NCBI GenBank assembly: GCA_016110215.1
Contig: JADWQD010000012.1
Span: 124,001-188,000, forward strand
Origin: Capronia americana
Lineage: Eukaryota; Ascomycota; Eurotiomycetes; Chaetothyriales; Herpotrichiellaceae
Reading direction: 5' to 3'
DNA length: 64,000 bases
Shown: piece by piece, positions 43,827 through 55,800 of the stretch
Layout of the letters: every line of letters begins with the position of its first letter
How positions within the stretch are numbered: position 1 is the stretch's first letter
Program-made: the position numbers and the translations under genes
Notes under the pieces: model-generated
Seen by the model: the letters and a program-made list of their open reading frames with translations, nothing else
What the model was told of the DNA's origin: nothing
Databases searched by the model: none

Positions 43827-46265
43827 ACGATCAATTGATGATCATTCCACATTCGGAGGTGAACATCCTCCCCGCTCAGTGCTTTGGAGCGGGTGAAACA
43901 CTGATAGGTCGGAGGGCGTTATCTTTGCGATTATTGCAAGCTGGTTCAACGGGAATGATGAACTTACGAGTACTGGGTCCATGGTGGTTTTCACGTCGAT
44001 GGTGGTTTGATGCGGCTGCGTTCAATAACCAGCCCGAGTAAGGAATACTGTGTACCATTTTCGCCTGAAGGTCTGCGGTATGACCCGACGGGACTAGGCT
44101 ACGCTAGACAGTGCACCTGCTCTTGATACCGCCTGAGAACTGGGGCCGTCTTCGGCCAGGAAAGCGTTGCAAGCTTGGGCCGCAGCCTGAGCGGTAAGGC
44201 TGCACTGAAGAGGAGAAGAATCAGGCTGTCGCCCGAAATGGCAGGGTTGTCGTTAAGCGTCGTACTCCGTACTGGGTCGTGTGGGTTTAAACATGGCTCG
44301 ACAGATGATTGTGTGAATGGTCAGAACGACACCGGTTTGGGGCTTTTCGCCCGATCTTCAGGATCAGGACACCGTATCCAAACACAATGATTGGCTGCTT
44401 TGATGTCATAATCCCTGCATGGGACGAAAGTGGTGGAGCAGGATGAGGAATGCCGGCCTAGAGCCAAGCAAGCTTGCGCGGCAAATGTTTGTGGCGGACA
44501 CTGGCATGTGAAAAGTTAGAAGCCGGGATTGCAGGCCAACCCTTGCTTCGGATCGTGTTTGGGGCGCGTCCAAGCGTGAAATCACCGGAGCCGTGACTCA
44601 CACCTGCATCTGACCCTCTTGACCCTCCCTCCTTTCTTTCCTCGCGTCCTGATAAAAAATTTCTGCTTCTTTCCATCATCCTCGTATCCCCAACCACTTG
44701 CCGCCAAAGGACCGCCATCATGAACATGACCAACACCACCCACAACCACTACTGAAAGAAGGTTTGTTTAGAAGCGGCTGACTGACCTGTTTTCAACCGC
44801 TCTGGTATGCAAACAGAAGAAGTGAGTCCGGGCGGCAAATCCGGCTCAATGCCCAACCAGCGGCCGCCCACATGATCCTCCGTCACCCTTCTCCAAGCAG
44901 AGAATCAGCCAGGGCGTGTGAGCTCTACCCACTTGGACCGCCAAACCTTACCATCACATACTTACGGAGTATCCGAGGTGAAAACTCTGTTTTCAGCTTG
45001 TCACTTCCGTCAGTGTGAACACAGGCTTCGGTGAGGGCAGACACAAGGCAGAATGTTTGCCTACAAACATTATATTTCGTGTTTGGTGTTTGCTGCATCA
45101 TGCAGGCCTTAGTAGTTTAGGGGGAGGGCTGGGCAGGGCGGACCAGGCATGAGTACGCTAGGAATGGCATTTGTCGCTGCTGGTGGCATGAAGCAAGGAA
45201 AAGGGGTGCAGCAAGTGGCGAATAGGGCAGGTGGGAAAATGTGGCAAGCGATGCAAGTGGGCGCCGATGTAGGACTAGCGTTCCTTTTGTGTCACTTTCG
45301 TCCCACTTTAGCGTGATTTCCATTTCACTGGGTTTGTTGGCTCCTGCATGGCACGTGAGTCATTTGGGGATTTCGGCTGTCATTTCAATTTGTACTTAAG
45401 CCGGGCGGCATCCCAGGTTGCGAGCAACCTGCTCCTCCTGACATCTCCGGTATTACTTCGGCTTACCTTCCCCGCCGTATCTCACCTTGGCCAGGCGTCA
45501 AAGCGCAATTCCGTTGCCAGCCTGCGAACCCTCCGTCTCAGATATCCTCTCCCAGGCATCGATTCGATCCCAACGATCGTGCCGCCATAACTTTGGGCGC
45601 ATCCCGCAAAGAAGATCGGAAGTCACGAGACAAGATCCAACCTGCGCCGCGCCTGCCACTCTTTCAAGGGCAAAAATAAAGGATCGAAGAAAGAACGAAC
45701 CGCAAATAGACAGTCTCTTTCCGCGCATTAGTAATTCGCAATCGCAATCTCGCACTCTTGCTTCCTTCCGCTCCTGTTTCCCACCTCGTCGTCACTCCTC
45801 AGGCCAGGCGAAGGCTCAAGTACAAGATCAGATCTGATCTGAGGAACAAGACTCATCGGTCAATCAACTGGAAGTAGGGCAGTTGTGTTGTAGGGGAGAC
45901 ATTGAATTGTTCATCTCCCGCATTTCGGTACGAAACCATCGCATCCCTCCACTTCTACCTCGTTCATCAGGTCGGCTCCACGAGCTTCGATCCGTCGTCG
46001 TCGTCGAGTTGACGCGAGACCTGCCTACGGCACAAGTGAAGTGTCACTTCCACTGCCGCCTCAAGTCGCGCCAGCCACCGATTCGACGCTTTCTACCTCA
46101 CCCTCACCTCTGCCGCCTGCAAACAAAATTACCTCATCCTGACCTGACTTCTTCCTCTCCAGACTGCTTTCATCCCATCCTTCATCGGTCTCTCTCATCG
46201 ACAAAGGACGATCTCTTGCGAACCGCTTCATTGCGACCGCATCCAAAACATCAACTCTTGCAATC
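43827..46265. other. Long intergenic region and TBP leader
   Basis: 2.4 kb. TACTCCGTA (44263-44271) and its inverse TACGGAGTA (44963-44971) stand 700 bp apart. From about 45.4 kb the sequence becomes pyrimidine-rich, as expected for the promoter and 5' leader of the highly expressed TBP gene. No gene was recognised. Confidence 0.5.
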
Positions 46266-47194
46266 ATGGAGTCTCTTACCACTCATCCCGCGACTGCGCA
46301 ACAGGCCAAAGCCTTCACCTCTCCCGCGTCACTGTCATTTCCCGGCGGCGCTGGAGACTTGACACCGCCCTCCTCTGAGAAAGACGGACAAAACCTCAAT
46401 GGTGGCTCATACGCAGATGGGAAGTTGGGTCAGCCCCAGGGACAAATTGCACCGCAAACCCCTGGTGCGACTCCTGGCGCTGGAGTGAGTGGTATCGTGC
46501 CCACCTTGCAGTGAGTATTGTCCCTTTGTTGTCCTTTTCCAAGGTCAGCAGAGGTTAACGTTCTTGAAGAAACATCGTCGCCACGGTCAACCTAGACTGT
46601 CGTCTCGATCTCAAGACCATTGCACTCCATGCACGCAATGCGGAGTACAATCCCAAGGTGAGTTCCTCCTCGCGTGTGCTTCTTTTTCATGACCCTCTAA
46701 CTGACTGCCTCAGCGTTTCGCCGCCGTCATCATGCGTATCCGTGATCCCAAAACCACCGCTCTGATCTTCGCGTCAGGGAAGATGGTCGTCACTGGCGCA
46801 AAGTCGGAAGATGATTCGAAGCTTGCAAGCCGCAAGTATGCTCGTATCATTCAGAAACTGGGCTTCAATGCGAAGTTCACCGACTTCAAGATTCAGAATA
46901 TCGTCGGCTCGTGCGACATCAAGTTCCCCATTCGACTGGAAGGTCTTGCCTCGAGGCATCATCCTTTCAGCTCTTATGAGCCTGAGCTATTCCCGGGTCT
47001 AATCTACCGAATGATCAAGCCCAAGATCGTCCTGCTGATCTTCGTGAGCGGAAAGATTGTACTCACTGGAGCCAAAGTCCGTGAGGAGATCTATCAGGCA
47101 TTCGAGAACATATACCCTACGCTAACAGGTAAGCTTGTTCGACCAATAACATGTAGACTGAGATTGACGTGTTGCAGATTTCCGCAAAGTCTAA
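46266..47194 (+). CDS. SPT15: TATA-box-binding protein
   Basis: General transcription factor for RNA polymerases I, II and III; nuclear. Exons 46266-46510, 46570-46657, 46714-47128 and 47178-47194 join in frame to 254 residues. The variable N-terminal arm (about 75 residues, Pro/Gly/Gln-rich) is followed by the two-fold repeated saddle core: NIVATVNLDCRLDLKTIALH, FAAVIMRIRDPKTTALIFAS, then GLIYRMIKPKIVLLIFVSGK and GKIVLTGAK. The last coding exon is only 17 bp and supplies the canonical C-terminus DFRKV. Confidence 0.98.
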
Positions 47195-49556
47195 TTACTT
47201 CAGCCGAGTGCGAAGTCTCGCAGCAACTGTATCAACAACAAGCAATCCTCCAACAGCTCACACCTGTTCGGAGCATGCCAACTGCTTGTCTCTGCATCCT
47301 GCAGGCCAAGCTCCGCCACCATCATACCCACAACATCTTGCTTTTATCACTCGTGTTACGACTATCTACGAGCATTGCATGGCGTTTTGAGCGATAGCCC
47401 TTCATCTTGTTCCCTAGGCAGGGGCACCAAAAAGGCAATGGTGCCTGGGCCTGTTACACCACATTAGACATTGGGTCCTCATCGACAGAGCGGACATCTC
47501 TTCCAATGGCGGTATTCGGCGCTGGTCGATTTCGCATACCGTCTTCCCTTGGGTGGTCTAAATGTGTATCACACACGCCAACCACCAAAACTGTTTTCCG
47601 GCGAAATGTTCCCGGGTATGGACGGGGTCACCTCGAATTCTTGAGCTTGGTTGCTCACCTGAGACCAATACTTTTCGCGTCGAGAGAGGACATTAGCAGG
47701 GACGGATAATCCACGTCCTCGTGTTCAGATTGTTTCCAATAGAAGAGCAGCAGCGGATGAGGTGAAGTTGCTGGACGGAGGGCACGAGAGGGGTGATAAC
47801 TCACCTGACTCCACTGGTCGATGCTGTTGATGCTCGTCCTGGGTTTGAGCTGAACCTGAGCAGCAATTACATGCATTCGACTGCACATTAGCTCGAAATG
47901 AAATTATTCATCCCTCCAAACAAAGTGTTCTTGTGCCGTCCTTGCACCCAATCTTGTCTCCGCGATGTGTCTCTGAAAAGGATTTCTGGCCTGTGCTGCT
48001 CTACCCACCGGGTCGAGTTTGAATGTCCTGCCTGATGTAGACTGCCTGAAGCTGCTGTAACAGGATTTTCCATCTGCATATTGCTGCGTTTTTTGACGCG
48101 CGGCGTCGTGCTGGTCGGGACTCCATAAATCGACTCGCCGGGTCAACGTCAAGCCTGTGACGGAAAGAGGTCTTTTCCTAGTAGTGATGTGTGTCGAGGC
48201 ATGGACGAGAAGGAGCAGTTACAGTAGTCCATGCTGTTTGTATCTCGCTCGCCCGACGTACATACGTGTGCAGCAGAGATTCGACTGTATGGAAATAAAT
48301 CTCTCAGCAGATTAAACAGCTCAAAGATCAGACTTCCGATCCTCTCTGTACGCGTCGAGCGAAGCCCTGGAAGGCAGTGGAAGGAAGTAGAAGGAAGTAA
48401 TAAGTTTGAAAGAAGGAAGGAAGGATCCGTCTTTTTGTAAATCGAGAGCAACGGATGGTGGTGGGTTGCCATTAATATCTTCGGCATTGGCTGGAAAAGG
48501 GGAGGCAATGCCGGCGGGTGAGCGCGTGCGGTTGTGCGGCGTGCGGCGCGCAGTGGCCAGTGTATCGAGTCGCACAGGTCGGTCGGTCGGCTGATCGATC
48601 AGTCGGATCAGTTGAGTCAGATCAGCTCTACTCGTACAGTATCTGTATCTGTCTCGGGTCCGGATCCTGATCCTCGCACTCGGATTCGGAGTTTAGTTCG
48701 CCCACCAGCCAGCCAGCCAGCCGGCGAAAGGTCCGGAAAGGTCTCTCTGGAGTTGGAGTGATACGTTGTGTGGTATGTACTGTAGATGGATGTATGGCCG
48801 AGCTGAGCTGCGCTGTGCGTTGTATCATAGGTAGAGGGTGGGAAGAGAGAGACAGAGGGAGACCGACGCGTGTCAAGATAGTTTATGGCCCCGATATGGA
48901 AGAGGGAGCTGGAGAGTGAGTCAGAAGTGTGGTGTGGCGTGGCGTGGCTGAGAATGGAAAAGACAGGAAAGGCAACAAAAGGATGGAAGGGCAGTCACAT
49001 ACTGTAATGTAAGCTGCGGTGAGATGTGAGTGAGATGCGTCAGTTTCAGTCCGTGCTTCTTCGGTCCGACAGGGAGAGGGAGAGGCAGAGGCAGAGGTTG
49101 AGGCTGAGACCAAGACAATCAAGGGAGTTGAGCATAGATCCGTGTACCGAACACCAGTACCTGAAAGAGTGCTCCCTAGGTACGGTAGATGACTTCCAAG
49201 TTGCGTTCCGGCTGTGGTACTGTACGAGTACTACTACTCCTACAGTTAATCTGACTTGCTTGTTTCAGGATTCAGGAATGAGGGACGTCGCGTTGGTGGC
49301 TTTTGGCTTGTATGACGCGTGACTGTGACTTGTGACTTGACTAGACGGCAAAACGGATAGAGGGGAAGTATGGAGATGGCATCTCTTAACTTGACTCGAC
49401 TCGACCGCTGTGGACAGACAGAGAGGTTAGTGGACGAGGTCCATCCACCTCGGCGACAGCAGTTACTCTCATCCATTGATCCACTAATTCGCATAGAGTG
49501 AATCTCTACCGACCAATTCGGCTTCCTGCTTCCTGCTTCCTTCCTACGTCTGACAT
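47195..49556. other. Long convergent intergenic region
   Basis: 2.4 kb between the 3' ends of TBP and the FAD oxidase. GGAA-rich repeats occur at about 48365-48425 and a CCAG/AGCC microsatellite at about 48703-48724; a purine-rich stretch lies near 49070-49110. No gene was recognised. Confidence 0.5.
48365..48425. repeat. GGAA-rich purine repeat
   Basis: Imperfect runs of GGAAGGAAGTA and GAAGGAAGGAAGG on the plus strand, in a non-coding region. Confidence 0.75.
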
Positions 49557-51060
49557 TCACAGCTTTGCTACCACCGGCTTGCTCTGGGTAGAGCTTCTCT
49601 TTCTCTTCATCTCCTCGCTCAGGAGCATTCCCTTTGGTCCGCCTCGACTCCCATCTGCGCAGGTAATGAACTCTTCCCCTCCATCCCCTTCCCTTCTGAT
49701 CACTTCCTTCAACTCTTCTTCACTCCTCCACCTCCAGATCTCTGCCAAATCGGGCTCGACTTTCCCTTCGATCGCCGCCACGATCTTCTCCCCGATGACG
49801 GGAAAGAACTTGAAGCCGTGCCCACTGCCGCCGGTTGCTAAGAAAAGCTGGTTGTACACTGGATGGTACGTTATGAGGAAGTCTCCCGTCGGGCTGTGTA
49901 GGAAGGAATGCGTCAGCCCCCAGATCAGACCGCACATGCAGAAGGTACGAAGTGGATGCGGAAACTTACGTATCACAATACCAGCATATTCTCGTACGCA
50001 CGAACGGTCTGTCCGCCATGTGAGGTACGAGTTCGCGGAGTGCCCCGCGCAGGGCTTCCTCAGCCTCGAGAGGAATAGGCACGCCTACGTCTGGAACGCT
50101 GACTTCGACGTCCCCGGAACTGGCATTCCCATCCACGTTGCCGGGTCGAAGCGTCTGCTTTGAGATCTTCACTGGGTTGCGATAGCCGTATCCATGCCTC
50201 GCGATCTTCAAGAGCTTGTTCCTCGGTGGGATTATGAACATTCCACTGCTCTGATTGATAATGGTCGGTCTAGCCGCCATTGCGTCTTGCTCTTCTTGCG
50301 TGATGTCGAGAAAAGCCATGGTCTGGCCCGTGGCTAGACATCGGCCCTGAAGATCAATGAGCGTGGGAGTCCACGCCCCGGCTGCGAGAACAGTCAGATC
50401 TGCCTCGATCCGTTCCCCTCCGACCAAGTTCACACCCTTGCACTCCGTCCCCGATACGAGCAGACTTTGAACCCGGGTGTTAGGACGGATGTGCACCCGA
50501 TCACCACCCTCGGTTGTGATCCTCCTCAAAGCATACGCGACACAGGCTTCAGCATCAGCCCAGCCGGAGTTGAAGTTTGCGTAGCCGTGGTCGCCGCTCA
50601 CGCCCTCATATCCTGTAGCCCTGCGGATCTCGTCCCGTCCATGTAATTCCTGGATCTTGCTCAAGTCCATCCTCCCATGCTTGTCCTCCCTGGCGAGGCT
50701 GCGCACGTTGGACAGCGCTTCCGCCAAGTACGCATCTTTATCCGCCACCGCAGTCAGCACGAAGCCTGGCTCGTGATATCGTCCCTCCCCGCCCCATGCT
50801 TCTTTCCGCCCGTCGCGCCAAAGCTCCTGAGCCTGCAGAGCTAGTTGAGCATACTGCTTGTGTGCGTAGTCCGTGCGAACGATGCGGTTCGCGTCGACCG
50901 ATGAACCAGAAGGATTGGGCAAAGTGGGCGAGCCGTCGATGATAGTTATCCGCGCGCCATTGTACGTCGGGTTGTGGATCAATGACAGAGCAGTCGAGAG
51001 GCCGAAGACGCCGGCTCCAACGATGAGTATGTGCTCTGGTGTTGGATTATTAAACATCAT
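49557..51060 (-). CDS. FAD-dependent amine oxidase (sarcosine/fructosyl-amino-acid oxidase type)
   Basis: Exons 51060-49970 and 49893-49557 (76-bp intron) join in frame to 475 residues. A DAO-fold flavoprotein that oxidises a secondary amine, forming an aldehyde, amine and H2O2. The Rossmann motif is ILIVGAGVFGLSTALSLIH; the SGSSVDANRIVRTDYA loop follows the FAD ribose site. The Cys of RICWYCDTPTGDF is where this family attaches FAD covalently, and GGSGHGFKFFPVIGEK is the usual C-terminal flavin loop. Candidates are fructosyl amine oxidase, sarcosine oxidase or pipecolate oxidase; I cannot choose among them. The C-terminus lacks a clear SKL/AKL peroxisome tripeptide by form but does end AKL, which may act as PTS1. 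Confidence 0.9.
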
Positions 51061-51442
51061 GGACCCGGGAAAGAAAGGAGAGGGACCGCTTCAGGAGCAG
51101 AGGAGGGAACCAATTCAAATCACTTACCAGGAACATAGACGGGGGTTTCTTTACTTTACTCAGATAGGGTACGTTCTTCTCCGCAGATGAAGCTTCGAGA
51201 TGCAAATGCTCGTTTGTGCGCCCGTCAATAGCCGATCAAGAGGTCGGCTTAACGTCGGCTAAAAATTGAGTTGACATCGTTTCGCAGTTCGAATGCCTCG
51301 TGGCTCTCGCGTAGCTACTGTGACCATCTCACCATCTGCCCTACATACAGTATATCTGTATACACTGTACGCACGTCTCGGTGATGATGGATAGCTCATC
51401 CAAGAGTATCTGATACTTGGTCCACGATCTCGGATCGGCATT
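51061..51442. promoter_or_regulatory. Shared promoter of the FAD oxidase and the OMS1-like gene
   Basis: 382 bp between divergent starts; no specific motif was recognised. Confidence 0.45.
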
Positions 51443-52891
51443 ATGGCAGAGAACGCCATGCATTGCCTCTCACGGTCGCGGGTTCCGCACCTCGCACTTT
51501 CCATCTCTGCGAAACGCGCATCTGCATCTGCGTCTGCGTCTGCTCAATGCAAGTCAAGATCTCTCGCTCAGCAGCAGCAGCAGCAGCATCAGCTCCTGCT
51601 ACTGTCCCGCTCGCATCGGTCCTCCTACAGTCCGGTATCTCCCGTCGTCGCATGGGTATCATTTCCCCGCCGAAATGCTTCGACAGCGAGTCGACCTGCT
51701 CCCGGCCTGCCACCGTCCGAACCGCAGTTGCAATCTAAACCGCGCCCAACGCTCCAGCAACGCGCCTCCGCGGAAGAAGCTCTCAAGGAGATGCGCAACA
51801 GAGACGCCCGCCGGCGCATCCACATGTCCTCGACCACCTACTTGTGGGGTTGCTGCCTCTTTGGCTTCGCGCTCTCCACCTACACCATGTACACGTACAT
51901 GTCCTATACGCGCGCGCTGGAAGAATACGACAACGTGGATCTGCCGCAGAACGCGGACGTGAGTTCACGGTGGATGGACATGTCGCGCAACTTCGACGAC
52001 GAGGTCGAGTTGTCCGAGAGGGCCATGCTCCTGCGGCGCAAAAGGGAGAATCTGTGCCGCGAGGCGAGGGGGAATGTGCTGGAAGTGAGTGCGGGGACTG
52101 GGCGCAATATGGATCTCTACCGGCTGGACCCGGTGCTGACGAGGGGGGAGAACAAAGTCAAGAGTCTGGTGGTCAACGATCTGAGTGAGATCATGCTGTA
52201 TCAGGCGAGGAAGAAGTTTGATGAGTTGCAGGACAAGATTGGGGATGAGAGGAGAAAATTCAAGGGCCCCGTGCAGTTTGTGGTCGGTGATGCGAGTGAT
52301 AAGCGGGTAATAAAGAGGCCGGAGGGTGGATTTGATACGATTGTGCAGACAATGGGGATCTGCAGTGAAACAAATCCGGTGGCTTTTTTGAAGAGGTTGG
52401 GTGAGCTATGCAGACAGCCGGGCGAGAAGAGTACAGGGTTGGACATGGAAGTCGTAGAGAAAGAAGCCCGGGAACGTCTTGAAGAGCTCGAGCAAGCTCG
52501 AGATTATGGTACCGTCGATCCAGAGCAAGAGCAGGCGGACGTGCTCGCCGCTGCGGCAGGAGGAGATCTGGGAGGCAAAATTCTCCTACTCGAACACGGT
52601 CGGTCGAACCTTGACTTCGTGAACCGAATCCTTGATAACGGCGCAAAGATGCACGCTGACCATTATGGATGCTGGTGGAACAAGGACATCGAGCAAGTGA
52701 TAAAGGATAGTGGGCTGATCGTGGAGCGGAAGAGGAGGTACCATTTTGGAACGACCTACGAGTATGTTTTGAGGCCTAGACCGAGAAGCAACGCTGAAAA
52801 GGGGAGTATCCGTGATGGGGAGGGGTCTCTTGACAATCTGGGTGAGAGCACAAAGACCAAGGGCTGGGGTGGATGGTTCGGGAGAAGTTGA
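51443..52891 (+). CDS. OMS1: OMS1-like mitochondrial methyltransferase
   Basis: An intronless 482-residue SAM-dependent methyltransferase-fold protein of the mitochondrial inner membrane, like yeast Oms1, a suppressor of respiratory assembly defects. The N-terminus is a basic Ser/Ala/Arg presequence containing an Ala-Ser run and a polyglutamine run (CAG repeat near 51570). One membrane segment lies at about residues 132-152 (YLWGCCLFGFALSTYTMYTY). The SAM motif I is VLEVSAGTGRNMD, then VVNDLSEIMLYQA and FDTIVQTMGICS; ILLLEHGRS is motif III-like. An acidic, Gln/Glu-rich insertion sits between them. Confidence 0.92.
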   Translation: MAENAMHCLSRSRVPHLALSISAKRASASASASAQCKSRSLAQQQQQQHQLLLLSRSHRSSYSPVSPVVAWVSFPRRNASTASRPAPGLPPSEPQLQSKPRPTLQQRASAEEALKEMRNRDARRRIHMSSTTYLWGCCLFGFALSTYTMYTYMSYTRALEEYDNVDLPQNADVSSRWMDMSRNFDDEVELSERAMLLRRKRENLCREARGNVLEVSAGTGRNMDLYRLDPVLTRGENKVKSLVVNDLSEIMLYQARKKFDELQDKIGDERRKFKGPVQFVVGDASDKRVIKRPEGGFDTIVQTMGICSETNPVAFLKRLGELCRQPGEKSTGLDMEVVEKEARERLEELEQARDYGTVDPEQEQADVLAAAAGGDLGGKILLLEHGRSNLDFVNRILDNGAKMHADHYGCWWNKDIEQVIKDSGLIVERKRRYHFGTTYEYVLRPRPRSNAEKGSIRDGEGSLDNLGESTKTKGWGGWFGRS

Positions 52892-55800
52892 GCAAGTATA
52901 CAAGGGCTTTGCATGAGTAGATGGACATCAGAGATGACCGCGGTGAACAACACGGTATGCACCAGGTGATCGCACACCTGATGACTGTTATTGTAGCAAT
53001 CTGATCAAACGAGGCTGAGGTTGAAAGGGGTAACTCGACGACGTGCTTGCCTCAGGGGTCCGTCCCCCGGATCTCAGTTGATTGCGACTTACCTCATGGG
53101 CCTAACCTGACAACTACCTGGGCCATCTTGTGCACAGAGCAAGCTCGCCAACGTTTGTCCATGTCTCCGGCTCGGCGGCAATCAGTTTGATCAAGACCGG
53201 CTGCTTGCAAAAGGACCGCCTGTCCCCCGAGCTTATCAGGCGCAGGAAGTAATAGCCGCGTAGTTGTACTAAGTCTGGGGTATGCTATCATTCGGTACTG
53301 GCACCTGAGTTGCGCTCAAACCCACAATGCGCAATAGCCCCACTGGGAAATTCTTCCTCGCGTGCAATGTATAGAAAAGAGCTTTTCCGAGATGGAGATA
53401 GAGGTGTGTCAGGCCCTACTGGGTACAGCTCATTCACTAGCCAAACCAACCAGATGGATGTTCCCTCGAAAGCGCTGCGGCACGCGATAACCTAAAAACG
53501 AGCTCATGCGGGCCCGAACTCTTCGTAATTCTAAAACAAAGCCATTCCGTTGAGAACAGAAAGGTTGAACGCACCATGATGTAACGCTCTCAATTGCCGC
53601 GAGATTCTGACCGGTGTTCATACGAGACAGCATGCGAGCATAATAGCCGGAGACAGGCACGTTTGCAGATCCGGATTAATGGTCCGGGTGTTGGGAGCTC
53701 GTTGCGTACCAGTACGCATATACTCTTCCGCAGAGGTTATTGCATCATCGTACGGTTTCGCCGCAGCTAATGTTATGCTGGATTGGCGGGAATGCGAACA
53801 GTGCGGGTGAAACGCATGCACACTATCAGCAGGTGCATGAAGCTATTTCGAAGCTGTGGGGATGTGGTTGTTTCCATGGATACGAGTACTCTGCTACCTG
53901 AGGATGAAGATGTATGTCAGCATGTTATTCCGAACCATGACATGATAGTCTGGGCGTAGCTGACACCCATATCGTTGAACAGTCTCCCGGTGACAGCTGC
54001 ATGTCTCAACGCGGACAGCGTGACGGTCTCTCCGTGAAGTCAAGTACAATCTTGTGTGTTGACGTGATCTTCCTTTGGCTCGCCATTGTTGTGGAGGCTT
54101 AAGATTCCGGATATCACTTCTGACACTGCCGCCTGCAGGCGGAGCCAAACTTGGCAAACTCGTGGTTGAAGTCTCACCCCAAGGTGGAGGCGACTATTGT
54201 GTAGCGCTGGTATCTCAGATGGGAAACTCGTTGGTCGCAAGTCTCCCGACTCCTTGCTTGCTCCCCATATCGCAAATAACGTTCTCCGGGACTGTCGGCG
54301 CCCGTATCCCACGTGAAGATAAGGATATCGCTCGGTTGCGAGTGGGCGGCATAATGCGGATGGATCAGCCGATAAGTGGAGGAAGCGACCGCAAAGTCTA
54401 AATTTTTTTTATTTTCTTTGTTGCTGACGTTCTGTGTCTACGTCAATGGTGAGGTTAAATCGAGTGGGGAGGATCACTCGGAGAACAGCTCGCGGCCAAC
54501 GTGGAAACAACTCTGCGCCTTCTGTGCTGGTGTACAGCGTCGAGGATAAGGAGTCGTGGCGTGATCACCAGAGATGCATCGTTCAGGTCGCGTCCCTTGA
54601 ACAACTTCCGCATCAGGAGGATGGGCATAATCAGCGTCGCCTAGAGCAACAAGCTCGCGTGTGCGGCTCGCATTCTCATCAATGCTGGAAAGCCAATCGA
54701 TCCATGAGGTGTGCCTCGATATGGTGCCAGTGCATGTACGTCGAGTCGTGTAAGGGGGCTCGGGGTCAAGTCAAGTGCCTTCGGTGGAACTGGATTATTT
54801 TTGCCTGGAAACTCGTTTGTGGGCGGGAGAAATAAAAAAAGTCTTGACGCAAATGGAGGGGCAGAAGCGCTTTGATTGGTGGTAAGCGTTGTGTCATGGT
54901 CTGCCAACCCCTGAAGCCTGCAGCAAACTTGCATCAAGTGCTTCCAGCGCGTCCGGTGTGAAACTCTCATCCCGTGCGACCTTGCAGAAAAACGTGCCTC
55001 ACATGTTGTTGGGTGGCCGATTCCAGTCATACCAGGTTGCCTTTTTGCAACATTCTGCCACACCACCACCCAAGTCACAAGCGCTTACTCCTGGTGCGGT
55101 ACGAGTCTTGGCTTTCGTTAACAACTGCTATTACAACTGGTGGAGGTAGCCCGATAGTCGTCGGATCGATTAGTGAGGCGTGTATGTGGTGAGATAGGAA
55201 GAAACGTGTCAGTCATCATGCTGTTCATGGGTCCGAGGTTGGACAAAGTATCGATACTGTGTATCTCCTGAAAGAGCAGATGGCAGCACAGAGCCGACCG
55301 GCCTCGGGCGGCGACCTACATTTGCTCTCCGGCTCGCATACGAGACCGCTCTATTGAATTGCTAGAGGTGGCGAACATCACACCGTACAGTTTCAAGTTT
55401 GTTGCCCGCAAAGCTGCCGTGCTGGATGAAGTAGGCGTTGGCTTCGGTACAAGGTAACCGTACCTTTCGCGGAATCGGCGATGGTTGAATCGTCAGAATA
55501 ACAGTGTCACTCGAATCACCTTGTTGGATGGTGTCTGGGACGGTTCCGAAGCAAATATGGATATGAGCGACAACCACGACGTAACAAGTGGAGGGTTGAA
55601 ACGCGATGGATTGGGAGACTTTGACAAGTGACTGGCGTCAGGCAGTCGATGTGAAAAAGTCTGGCAAGTGCATCCGCGAAGCCAGCGATCAGGCTTTAGA
55701 TCGGAAAGAGGCAGGTCAAGCGTTCGGCTTTGCCTCAACCATGCTAGCTGGGCCCGAGTGGACATGCAGTGGCTAAAAGAATGACATATTCCGGTTGGGC

